Source: Icerya purchasi
Taxonomy: Eukaryota > Arthropoda > Insecta > Hemiptera > Monophlebidae
Direction of reading: 5' to 3'
DNA: 64,000 nucleotides
NCBI GenBank assembly: GCA_039619475.1
Contig: CM077116.1
Span: forward strand, 24,253,191-24,317,190
The notes beneath the pieces are model-generated. The model had not been told where the DNA came from and searched no databases. It was given only the letters and a program-made list of their open reading frames with translations. Both the position numbers and the translations under genes were made by a program. Shown here one piece after another: positions 26,301 to 38,973 of this stretch; position 1 is the stretch's first letter, and each line of letters begins with the position of its first letter.

Positions 26301-29300
26301 TCAAAAAGAAATTCTTCCAAATTATGAAAATTTATCAAGAGATGTTTAGGCGGCCATACCCAAAACGCGAATGAAAGTTTCAACTCGACGGTCTGGCGAT
26401 TGGCTCTAAAATACTTACATTCCGGATTGAAAATCATTGAGGTCGCTGCATATTTGTCTGCTAGCTTGTTCAATGAAGGTAGTTCAAGTATTTTATCGGT
26501 TATGAACGAGCTTAATATTATAGTTGGCAACCGTAACTTCAATCACGCCCAAAAAGTAGACAATCTACGTGTAACCCGACAAAATCGACGCAGCTGCTTG
26601 GACAGTAAGGAAGCTCGAAAAGCACGAAAAGAAATGTTGCAAACAGAAAATGAAGCATATGAAGCTGAGGGAGGATTTTGGTGCTGGAATCGCTGATTAA
26701 CCAATAAGTTGTTTAAATTGATTTATTACCGTTTTAAATTAACCTTTTCTGCCACTTTTGTTTTCAAACGCGTTTTTCTCGAAACGACCTTTTTCAAATT
26801 TGTGTACACTCTAGCTTAAAAAGTTTTTAATCAATCACTTTGAAATTTTGCGTATAATTTCTTTATATAAATACGCTCTATTTGAATCTAAAACCTAAAC
26901 AATATCTTTAAAGTATTTTTTTATTGTAAAAAAAATTATTAAAAAATGGTAAAAAATCATGCTTTATGTTCACGCCCCTCTAAAAACTATTAATTTTCAA
27001 TTTTTTTTTGAGTGGAGTGAGGTTCACATAGAAGAGACACGCATAAAAATAGTATATTCTTTGTGCAATTGATTTCGAATGAAAATTGCGACCTCTAAGA
27101 TGTACACAAACTGCTCAGTCGGATGGCGACTTACAATGTGCGGCACCTGATACCTCCGTTAATTTTCGAGGGAAATTTTTGAAAATTTCAGAATATATTC
27201 TTAAATATACGTATAAAGTGATCTCACAATATCAATAAATTATATAAATTCTTTATGTGAAAATCGCTGCAAAAACGCCGTCCTACACCTATTTAAAATC
27301 TTTATGTTAGATCGAAATTAAATCATGGAGCCATTTTTTCATGGGTCAACTCTAAAACCCAACTCAGGAAGTTCGATTTGTTACAGAGTCTTAATTTAAG
27401 ATAAATTATGAGTAAAATCATCAGGTCGTCTTCTACCGTCTGCCTTCAAATGGAAACCAAAAATTACTCCTCTATATATTAGAAGGAATTTGGTACTTAA
27501 GTATTGTAATTAGAAATATCCGCAACTCATGTTCATCACAAAATGCCGTTCTTGCCCAAAAGAATAAGTAAATTTGACTATATTTCAGTACAGCTCTTAT
27601 ACCAATTTTTCCCTCAAATTATTTTAATTTAAGTTAGGACCTTAATTTGATCAAATTAGACGTTAATACACATATTTTTAAAAGCCGAAACATGCATCAG
27701 TTGCCTGGCAGTATCGTGAACTCTGTTTTTGTAAGTACTATGAATGAATTACATGCAAGGTGGCGGGACAGGATTTATTATAAATTTTATTGCAGAGCAA
27801 AAATTTAGGTTGCCTCTTGAGGTTTCTATTTTTACAACCGAGCTTTTTGCTATTGAGAAAACATTACAGTTTGTCGAAAATATGTTGCAGTCTAAGAGGA
27901 AGTTTGTATTATTCTCGAACGGTCTTAGTTCTCGCTTATCTCTTCAGAATAGTGAATTCCGGTATAATTGCTATCCATCTGTTTATGGAATTAACAAAAA
28001 CGTACCTTAATATTTCAAAACTAGGAGAAATCATTGCATTTGCTGGATTTTGAGCTACTGTGGGGTATTACTTAGGGACAGAGGCGATTTAATTGTAAAA
28101 GAAGCTACCAAGTCAGGTTCCATTCATCCCTATTCTTCGACCTTCTAGATAAAGTTAAAAGAGATAGTAATCTTGATTGCTTTGGGTGTATACGTAACAA
28201 TCGAGATTTTAGTAAATATTTTTACATTGTACAACCTTCTTCTTCATTTATACCTTGGTTTTATCACATTTACGTTCCGGTAAGTACGACTCTTAGATTT
28301 GTGACCGTTGTGTGTGTAGGATGCGCACCGCCCACTGTAGAATGGGTTAACATTTTTTTAACATTGTCTAGGTTGAAATACTTATTGTAGACTGAATTTC
28401 AGGAAAAATATTAATCACTTTTTATTTAGCCGTAGCTAATTTGATAAAAAGAGACTTGTATTTTTTAAAGACCTTAAGTAAAGTGATATATATCCTCCAT
28501 TTTTGTATTTTTTATCTACTTTGTTCCGGTGATAAGATTTAGTTGATTCTTTTTGAAGGAAACTGTTATTGTATAATTTTTGTTTTATTTAATTTTTTTT
28601 ACCCTCAATCGTTATAGTATATTATTTTGTTAATGAAAGTAATTAATTTAATTTTATTCCATTTGTTTTATTTATTTATTCCTTTTAATCGTTGGCTTTT
28701 ATTTTGTTGGTTTGTCATTATTAATCGTAGAAAATAACTGGCCAGTGAAACTATACTAGTGCTGTCTAGGGTAAAAAAAAAAAAAAAAAAAAAAGGATCT
28801 TAAAATTTATCATTAAGACCCGCTGCGTATTTATCTGACAAAATGTCGCAAAGGTGGAGTGAATGGATTCCATAAATACGGCTCGTTAAGTAGTACCTCT
28901 TTAGAGAAACATTTGGAATGGTCATATCCAGCGATCGTATAACCAAATGAAATTCCAACGACACGACAACAAACATGCGCCGAATGTACTTTTCGATAGA
29001 AAAGCGTTTCAGTCGCAGTGTAATAAGTTGCCCTGTCTTGTTAGAACCGGGTGCGATTCTAATAACGCTTACGACGCAATTCTGGTTGGTAAAACGAATT
29101 TATCATCTCCCGATAACACGTGCCGCTGACAGTTTCGTTAAAAAATTAAGAACCGATAATTCTTCCTTCCGCTGACCCGAACAGTAATTCGTTGGCTATG
29201 TAGCGATTTCCGTTCGAATACTTTTGGACTATCTGGTGACTAATAATTCTATTTAAAGATAGTGTTGAAATTCGTACCCGTTTTCTTCCAGAATGATTAA

Positions 29301-32300
29301 TAATTAAAAAGAAATGAATTAACTGAACTAAATAAATATAATGTACTTATCTTCAGTAACGTTTTCAGGCACAGCCTATCTTCAGCTGGGAAAAGGAAAA
29401 ATAAAAGATGAACCGAACCGGAATAATTATCGCGGGAAATAAAAATTTTAATGCAAATATTAAAACATGTAGTTGGATATCAGGAAATTTCTTGCATCCC
29501 TGCGGTCGCGAATGCATTGAGCAATAGTGAAACATTAAATTTATATGTTTACCGCAAAATACATTTTTTAGTAGAAAGAAAAACTTTTCACGAAAGAAGG
29601 AATCTTTTACGGTCTGAATATTGTTGTTTACTTAAAATAATTGAAATACATAATAAAAGAAATATGCAGGCCATCTGAAAATCACGCTTTTAAAAATATT
29701 TAATCTAAAACTTTAATCTAATTTTCCCAGAAGTACGGTTTTCGCTGATGCCATGAAATGTTATGAAATAAAATTCATCAATTTGAAAAGCCAACTATCA
29801 ACTTATCAACTGATTTATAATAGAATTATCTGTAGGACTCTCTTCTAGTGTTAGAGTACTTTAATAATATTTCGGTATTTACGAAATAAACCAGTTATGT
29901 TCAAATCAGGTTTCTTTTTTAACTTGAGCCATCCTTTCTATCTTTTAAAAGTGATTATAGTAATAGCTACTGCAATAGGATTTCTGAAGTTAATTCTAAT
30001 TTTTTCTATTATTAGTTATTATTATTATTATTTAAAGTTAACTAAAATTGTGTAGTCGTGGCAACCGTGCTACATCGAAAAATTAATCCAGCCGTAATAA
30101 ACAGAGTTATTCCTCTGATTTTAATTCTTTAATTTTTTTCTTTTATATTGAGAATATTCTCTTTTTTAAAAAAGAAAACCTAACTTTCATGTCGATAACG
30201 TTGTAAAATATTAAAATTTTGCTTATTAATTAATAATAAGGCCCTCCTTTTTTCTTTTTTTTTTTTTTTTTCGGAAGTTTTTTAAGGTTTGAAATTTGGA
30301 AGATTTAAAAAGTTTTAATTTTATCTCTCCTCTCCATATACAAATCCTTAGTCATTTCCAGAATAAACTCCGGGTCCCAGGCGTATGCGTCAGCCAGTCC
30401 CTCTTTGCTTAAATCCCTTGATTCAATACACCACACGGCGCTCCGCACGATACTTGGCGCACATAGAACTTCACCGTCTGTAAGTTTGTGTGCCTTGTTA
30501 GGCACTCCCCCACTAAAGTATTTCCGAACCTATTATTACCACCGTGAGACCCTCGCTCTTTTCTCTAGTAAACGTGCCTGTCCTATCGACACAAATGACC
30601 TCCCCAACACCCCAGAGTTCCCTAATGACCCTCTCCCAGAAATCCTGGATCTCCTATCGCAGCACAACGTGAGCGTAATCCCTTTCCCTAACCTAGCTCC
30701 TAACATCATGATTCCGCCGTGGGCCCCTTTAAACATTGATGTTAACTTTTCCCTGACGAAGTATAATAAACCCCTGCGCCCGAATATCGTTCAGTTGACA
30801 ACAGCAACAATGCAAAAATACCCCGACCACCTCTTTTTCTACACGGATGCTGCCAAGGCTACCGCAGAGGCTACTTCATCCCCAACCGCATGTTCCTTTG
30901 AAGTCTGCGACGTGATTCGAAGCATTCGACTGAATGACAATTGCTCGGTACTGGATGCTGAAATATACGCAGTATTTTTCTGTTTTGGAAAATATTTTCT
31001 TTCTACAGAGCCTACATCACAGAAAGCCCTGCTGGTATCTGATTCATCCGCGGCTCTTTATTGGCAATCTCTAATCCCCTCACCAAACATCCTGTAGCAA
31101 TTCGAACCCAGCAGGTATTATACGAACTTATTAAGAGACAGTGCTCCGTATCCTTTCTGTGGGCGCCCAGCCATGCAGGGATTCCTGGAAATGAACGCGT
31201 CGATACATCCGCCCGAGCAGAAATATATTGCCCCTTGCCTAGTAACAGCCCGCCTCAACCTTATCTCTCGAACATAATCTTCAATAATCTCACGTCCTTA
31301 TGGAAAACCCATTGGTCCTCGTGTCAGACTTTCTCGAGGTTAATTAAACCCTCAACCGAACCATGGTGGCCGGAAAAAAGCATTTCCCGCAGAGATTTCT
31401 GTGCACTTAGCCGCTTGCGCACAGGCCATACGGCCATGTCGCATAATTTTATTTTGCAAAGAACCCCCTCTCCTATGAATTGTCCTTTCTGTGGCCAAGA
31501 TGTTGCTCCCTAAACTCCTCACATACTATGCGACTGTCCAGCATTATCACCTGACCGGCCCCCTTCAATTAACTAACAAAACAGTCACCAACATTCTTGA
31601 GAATTCCCCTGATGCAATTTTATCTGTAACACAATTTATCAGAACCAGCGGAATAAGCAGATATCTATAAAAACAAACTGCTCATCTTCGTACTGTAATA
31701 GCCGCAGCAGTTAAACACGGTACAGGATGTTGCTTTCACAAGAAAAAAAAAAAAAATTACTTTTGTTCTTTTTCTGATTAAAATAAAATCATTTAATTTT
31801 TTATCGTGTTCAGAGTCATTTTTATCTTATTACTATTATTTTTACTGTCGTTATGGCGAGACATAGTTTCTTTTATACAAAATTTGTACGGTAATCTTAA
31901 ATAATGCCAGTTTCCTGCTCATATTTTTGGATAAATTGCTATGGAGAAAGCATATTTGAACGCGTATTTTTCTTTAAAGCTAACATAAACTTAATGTTAA
32001 AATTGCGTTAATTTTAAAAGCCGTATACTTTTAAGAGATTGGTACAATTGAGGTTGTTGTAACTGTATATTTAAAAAAAGAGGAGTGAAACCGGATGTGT
32101 AAATACATTTTTTCTGAACTAAATTTGTGCCGAGGTTAATTTTCCTCTATTATTAAACAGTTCTTTGTTTATAGGCTATTATTATTCAACGTAACGTTCG
32201 TCGGTGGTTTTGCCAAGTGCAGTATAGACGTTCTTTACATTCCGTTGTTATTTGTCAGTCGGCCGTCAGACGATTTTTGGCTAAAAGAAAATTGAAAGAA

Positions 32301-35300
32301 TTGAAAAAAGAAGCCCGGTCGGTGGAACATATGAAAAAATTAAACAACGGATTGGAAAACAAGATTATTTCGTTGCAACAGAAAATTGATGAACTGGTAA
32401 TCGAATTCGAATTATTTTTCTAGTACGATAATATTAAAGTTGAAAAATTACGTTGAAAGAAGATAAAAGAAATTGTATTTTTTGCGACTAAACAGATATT
32501 TCTAGATTTAAAGCGGTTACTTTGTATCATACTTCTATTCTTCTGATTTTTATTAAACATGCTCACATATTATTATTAACTGGATATACATTTTATTATG
32601 GTAAACAATGTTTTTACATAAATTAACGTTGCTTCGCAATTACATTATGAATAAGTTTTTAAGAAAATTAATGTTCTCCGAAATAAATGAAATTAACTTT
32701 TACGAGTTAACAGTCGCTTCGACTTAAAAAGTTGTTCCGTGTACTTATTAAGTTTGTGAATTTAGTAATTTTACAATCAACATATTTTTTGCAAATCTAC
32801 CCCCAATAATAGAAATTAAATTTAGAAAAAAATTCAATAGAAAAGCACTTTTTACTACTTTTATTTCCGGACATAATATGTAATGAAAATAATGTTTAAA
32901 AAAAAAAAAAAAAAACGAAAATTTTTAACGTCAAAAATTTTTATTTCTACCTGTTGATCATTTTATTAATTTTCTAAACTTGCACTTTTTTTCGAATTTT
33001 TCGGTAGCAAAAAGAAATAGTTCCTTTGCGGTTAACGTCTCAAGAACTTCTAGATTTGCGTGTTAAACTAGAAGAATTAAAGCATATCGAATCGGAATTT
33101 AATAAATTAAAAGTAATCTTGTCGGATAAAGACGTCGAGATGAAAAATTTAATAAATGCGTTGGAAATAGAACGTCGGGAAAAAGAAAATATTTTACTGG
33201 AAAAGCAAAATAAACTTTTAGCTTATGAGAAAAAATTAAAGGATGTCGAAAAAGAGAAGGAAAATCTTACGATAAATATAGAAAAATTGGAAGAAAACAA
33301 TACTTCGATGAAACAGAACATGGAAGGTAATAATTTCGAACTTTATCTAATTTAGTATTTTTTTAAATTCTTCTCATTCGATTCGTTTTATTAATACTTT
33401 CATTCGAAATAATTTTATCCGAAAATTTATTCATATTTACTTTCTAGAGACGATGAAATTTGATATATTAAGTTGCAATTGTTTTCAGAAATGATAAAAG
33501 CGAAAATAGAGCAGGAAAAAATTCTGTTGCTACGAGAACAAGATCAAAATAGGGAAGCATATCAGAAATTATTAGGTGAGAAGAACTTTTTAGAATCGAG
33601 AGTTGAATCTTTAGAAAAAGAACTTTTAAAGCATAATCATTCTTCCGGCGGTAGTACGCGCGGACACGAAAGGTCACTTTCAAATGCCAGCACCATTTCG
33701 ATTCAAGACCTTTCGCATACTTCACCGAATAGCGTTCCCGAAACAACCGTTCCTAATGACGTAAGTATTTTCTTCATTATTTTAATTTTGCAATTATCAT
33801 TTATTTTTAGCACAAGTTTAAATTGGTACATGAAATTTTAACTTATAACTTTATTAGAGTAATTGTGTTAACTGCACACACTTTTTAAACTAAAGATTTT
33901 CTACTAAATTAATTTCGTAACATATTATCTTAATGGACTGACTGAAGGTGCTATTTGTTATTTAAGAAAAATTTGAAAATTCCGGGGTTCTTTTCTCGAA
34001 ATGAATAGTTCGTATCTGACTATTCTTTAAATATTTCGCTTGCAAATTCATTGAATATTTATGGTAATATTTTACTCGAAAAAAGATTGCCGCCACATGA
34101 AAAGAAACGAACGCGAGGACGATAGGCAAAAAAGCGATAGAAAAGTGAGAAAAGTTAAGGACAAAAAGGAAACAAAATCCGAAAAAAGAGAAAGAAAAAA
34201 AGAAATTTTGCCGGTGCAATGTAAAGCGGCTAATTTCTTGCTTTCCCTAATGAATTCTATATATATATATAAAAAAAAAAAAAAAAAAAGAAGTTTTGTT
34301 AGTTTTAAATTTTGGTTTCTACGTTTTCATATAGAAAATCGACATCGGATTGGTATTAAAATTGCAACAAAAGTTGAAAACACTTCAAATAGAACGTGAT
34401 AAATTATCTCAACGCATTGATACAACGGAACGTAGTTATCACCAGTTCCGCCACAATGAAAAAGTAAAGGACAGTATTAAGGTAAAAAGTGTTTTTAAAA
34501 AATCTCTTTCATTAATTTTTAAGTATAAAAATTATTTAAAATTTATACTTTTTTTTATCTCATGTTTATACAACGTTTTATTGTTTTACAAATAATTTTC
34601 AGATACAAGAACTTGAAATTGAAAATGAAAAATTGCATAAAAATTTAGAACAGATGAGAAAAACAGTATCTTGTTCCGTTAGTTCCAACGATAACGCTGC
34701 CAATGAATTGATGAGTAAGTGCGTTTTTCATAATATTCCGGGTTTAAAATAATTACTTTAAAAAGTTTCATTCTGCTATTGATCAAAATAATTATCTGTC
34801 TTTTTTTTTCATTTCGATAGTTTTACGTTACAAAACTTATTTTGCACAAATAAAAAAAAAAAAAAAATAATCTAGAAAAATATTTATTATATGATGTATA
34901 TGTATTGTCGTTACTAGATACTAATTTTCGTATTTCATCCTAGCAAGCTTCGTCATCTAAATCTCTGAAAACTTTATTCACAAACTGCTGACTTCTATGG
35001 CAAAACAGTGCCTAATACTGAGCTCTTTGACACTGAAAATATCAATACAGAAACATACTTCATTTTAACATCAAGGGCACATATTTTTTCACGTTGACGA
35101 TTTTGTTATGGTTTTTCTTAAATTCTTTCTTGCATTTATTGTCGTGTACTTTTCGGCAGGTACTCTTGTAAGATATGCACCCCTTATAACTAGATAAACT
35201 TACAGATAACTCTCTCCGTGTTTACAATATTAACAGCCGCGTCTACTAGGCGATTAAAGAAATACAGAGTTGTGCTAGCACCCTACACAATGTATGTTCC

Positions 35301-37259
35301 ACTATCGTCACGCTGTCTCATGTGTTTAGTGTATTATAAATGTACAAAATATAGAAAGTTACGTTGGTACACTTCTCTCATGTTTAAATGTGAACTAACG
35401 GCAATGTAAATTATTACGTTTACATGTAAACCTAGTCCCTAAAAAATTATATATGAACATGGATTGGAAAAGAAAGCAAGAGTGATGGGACTTAGCCGAG
35501 AACTTGAAAAATTAGAAACTCGAGGAAAACCTGAACTAGTATATAAAAGAATAAAGAATATATCTAGGAAGTAGAAAGGACATAAAACAACAGCGTTAAA
35601 AAGACAACATAATAATGAAGTGGTAAACTCAATAGAGAAAGGGTTAACGTGGCAGGTTTATGTGAGAAATTTATATCATGATGCCGCATTAAACTGGAAA
35701 TCTTCAATGATAAATACACATGTTGATCAGTTGTCTGACGACAGCGTATTAAGAGACGAATTCAATGGGGCAATGAAGATGTTAAGGAATAATAAAGCAC
35801 CTGGCACTGATAACATACCAGTAGAAATGATAAAAATGAGCGGAACGAAGACTAATGACAGGCTTTTTAAATTAGTTTCAAGTGTATATCATGATGGTAT
35901 ATGGTCAGAGGAACACTGTATCCTCCGATTCTATGGAAAACAGCTACGGTTAGATATACTGACTATAGAACTATAAGCCTTATTATCCCCCGTGCATCCA
36001 AAATATTGCTGGAAGTTATAAAAAAACGCCTAGAAAAAAATGCATAACAATTTTCGGATTATGCACAATTTGGCTTTCGTAAGAACTTATCAACCAGAGA
36101 TGCGATAGGAACGTTAAGGAATGTTAGAGAGCGATTGATGAATATAAATCGGAAAATTCTCTTTTTGTCGATTATACCGAAGCCTTTAATCGGGTTGGTC
36201 GGCATAAGCTTTTTTTCCTCCTTGAACAAATAGAATGTCCCAAAAACGTATGTTAAACCTGATATCTAATTTATATATACGTCAAGCAGCTGTTATTAGA
36301 GTAAACGGGTATATGTCTAAGTTCGCAAAAATAAAGAAGTACGACAAGGATGTTTGTTGTCTCCATTCCTCTTTAACGTATATGCGGAACTTGTGCTTAA
36401 ATTAGCTCTAGCAGAAATCACATATAGAATTTGCGTAGGCGGAGAAAGACTGCAAACGATAAAATTTGTAGATGATCAGGCTGTAAATGCAAAGTCTCCG
36501 AAAATATTACCTAGAATGGGGCAGACCGTAAATGATACAGGAAAGCAGTTTGTCTTAGAAATCAATATTGATAAAACAAAAGCCATGATCGGTAAACAAC
36601 CTCATCGTTTCCAAATGGAAATAAACGCTCGGGAAATTCAACAATTTACAATTTACAAATATCTTAGTCAAATAATATCAAAAAACCTATATTGCGATAT
36701 AGAAATAAATTTGAGAATTAAACTAGCTAAGCTAGCGTGGCTGAAAAAACAAAACATAGTACGCCAAAAGTCAGTACTACTAAAACTTCGTAAACGATTG
36801 TTAAATCTTACGTGTGGCCCGTAGTACTGTACTGTTGCCTGAAACGTGGACCCTAAACAAAAGGAGTATTCAAAAATTGCGAGCCTTCGAATTGTGGTAT
36901 TGGAGAAAATTGCGAACAAATAAATTGGACTAAAAAAATTACAAATGAAGAAGTTCTCCGTAGAATCGATGAAAATCGAACATTGTTATATCATGGTGGT
37001 CTGTTACGCGATGTAGTAGAAGAACAAATTCAATGGAAGAGAAGACGGGGCAGACTGCGAAACATTTTCGTCGCCACATTATTACAAGATACAGGCTCAA
37101 ACCGATACTGGAAAATGAAAAGAACTGCGGAGAACCAGTTGGATTGGAAATTATTTATCATGGAATCAAATCAATCTTAGGACTGTCAAACTTATGATGA
37201 TAATATGATATAAACTTATTTTTAATTTAAATTTTTTCACACTTTAATTCTAATCTTTA

Positions 37260-37292
<33 letters not shown>

Positions 37293-38924
37293 CTAGACAA
37301 ATCGCTGAAAATGTAAAAATTTTATTCATACGAATTTTACTAGGAGTCAGAAGCAATATAATTAGTCTTTGGGTTCCCTTTCCGAAAATTTGATGCAATG
37401 TTTACATTTCAATTTCGAATGTTTTATTTACAGAAATTTCGAGAGAATGAAAACTATAAATTATAATTTAGAGTGATATAGTTTAGAAAGTAAATTAAAA
37501 ATTTAATAACTTCATATGGTGAATCTTGTTTAATAATGTTGTTACAAAAAGAGATTTATTTAAAATATCGCATTGCTTTGTTTAGTATGATAAAAGTTTA
37601 GCTGGGCGTGTACTTATTTTCTGAAACTGATTTTCTTAACTTTTATCGACCTATTTGTAACTTATTTTCGAATAAAACGTCGCCAATTCATTCGTTCGTT
37701 GCTAGTTCAATCAACATATTAAAACGATTTAAATTTATAATTTAAAATTACTTTCAAGTACGACTAAATTAAAATTTCAAAGCCAGAGATTTACGGATAG
37801 GTTTTTTTTTAGGTGACTTTTTTTTGCCAAAAAAAAAATTTTGAATTGTTTTACATGGAATTGACTAAAAATAGACTCTTACCAAAAATCTCTTGTTCCG
37901 AAATTTCAACTTAGCCGTATTTGCAAGTAATATTAAATTGTAAGCAATTTTAAATTTCTTACACGCACTTGTAAATAATTTAAAGTTAAATTGTTTTAAT
38001 TAGTACACTGATTGAACTATAAAGGAGCGAATCTATTAAACTAGAAACGAAATAAACTAATGGTGACTGTTTTATGAAAAATTGTTTTTTGTTGTTTTTT
38101 TTTTTTTTTCAATTAGGCCAGTTCCATGCACTGGAAGCTGAATTAATAAGAAAACGAGAAGAATGTAATCAGTTGCGTAATGTTCTTCATAACAGTAACG
38201 AAGGACTGAAAAACGTTGCAAAGGCGAACTATTCACCGGATGCAGAATTTCAAAGTATTAACGAAGATGGTGAATTAATTTTAGCTTTCGAAACTCAAAA
38301 GAAAATTAACAGGTGCTTAATTTTTATACTATCTTGAACTTTTAACATACCAGCTGCATTTTAATTAATCTGTTTAAAAGGACAAATTTACATGTTTTTT
38401 TTTTTTTGTTTGTTTGTTTTTTATTTAAACTTGTGCAGTGAACTTAGCGAGTTTGTAAAAAGCGTCACTAACTTTAATGTGAAACATTTATTTAAATAAT
38501 TAATGATTTGATTTCAAAAGTGTTGTTATGTTCAATAATCTTATTTGAGATATATAAATATATATGGAACAGCTATAGATGCTATTTTTGTTAAATATTT
38601 CCAAACAGTTAAACTCCCAGAATTCTTGTGTCATACATCAGTTATCATGTTACTTATATCATACGGAACAAATAATATAGTGCTATGATTCCACAGCTTC
38701 CTTCATTAAAAACCGTGGAAACACGGCTTAAATTTTATTTTTCTAAATTTTTATTTTCCTATTATTTCCGACTGAAAGAATATTATCGAAAATATCAACA
38801 AATCAATACTGTATGTCTCAATAGAAATACACTAAATAATCTTCAAAAACTAAATAATTTTATTAGGCACCTTACTAACATATATATCCGAGCAGTGCTC
38901 ACTCTAAAATCACAATTTTTTACT

Positions 38925-38973
<49 letters not shown>

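Larger units (their letters stand above)
23846..32174. other. Intron 9 (8.3 kb, largest intron)
   Basis: The intron contains a LINE (24440-25362 and 27295-28794) interrupted by a Mutator-like DNA transposon (25363-27294), plus a second LINE fragment (30300-31756). The segments 28800-30290 and 31760-32170 are AT-rich. Part of 28850-29230 is CG-richer with two overlapping 60-66 residue frames that I do not recognise. Confidence 0.85.

Noticed and set aside
28850..29230. Overlapping 60-66 residue frames as a small gene
   Set aside because: Two equal frames on one strand, neither with a recognisable motif or initiation context; composition suggests an old repeat fragment.
34061..34210. Lys/Arg/Glu-rich open frame in intron 12 as a possible alternative coiled-coil exon
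   Set aside because: It is purine-rich simple-composition DNA, is not in frame with exon 13, and has no convincing acceptor and donor pair.
38685..38969. 94-residue ORF ending in Tyr-Ile repeats
   Set aside because: Its C-terminal part is the (AT)n microsatellite and the rest has no similarity I can see.
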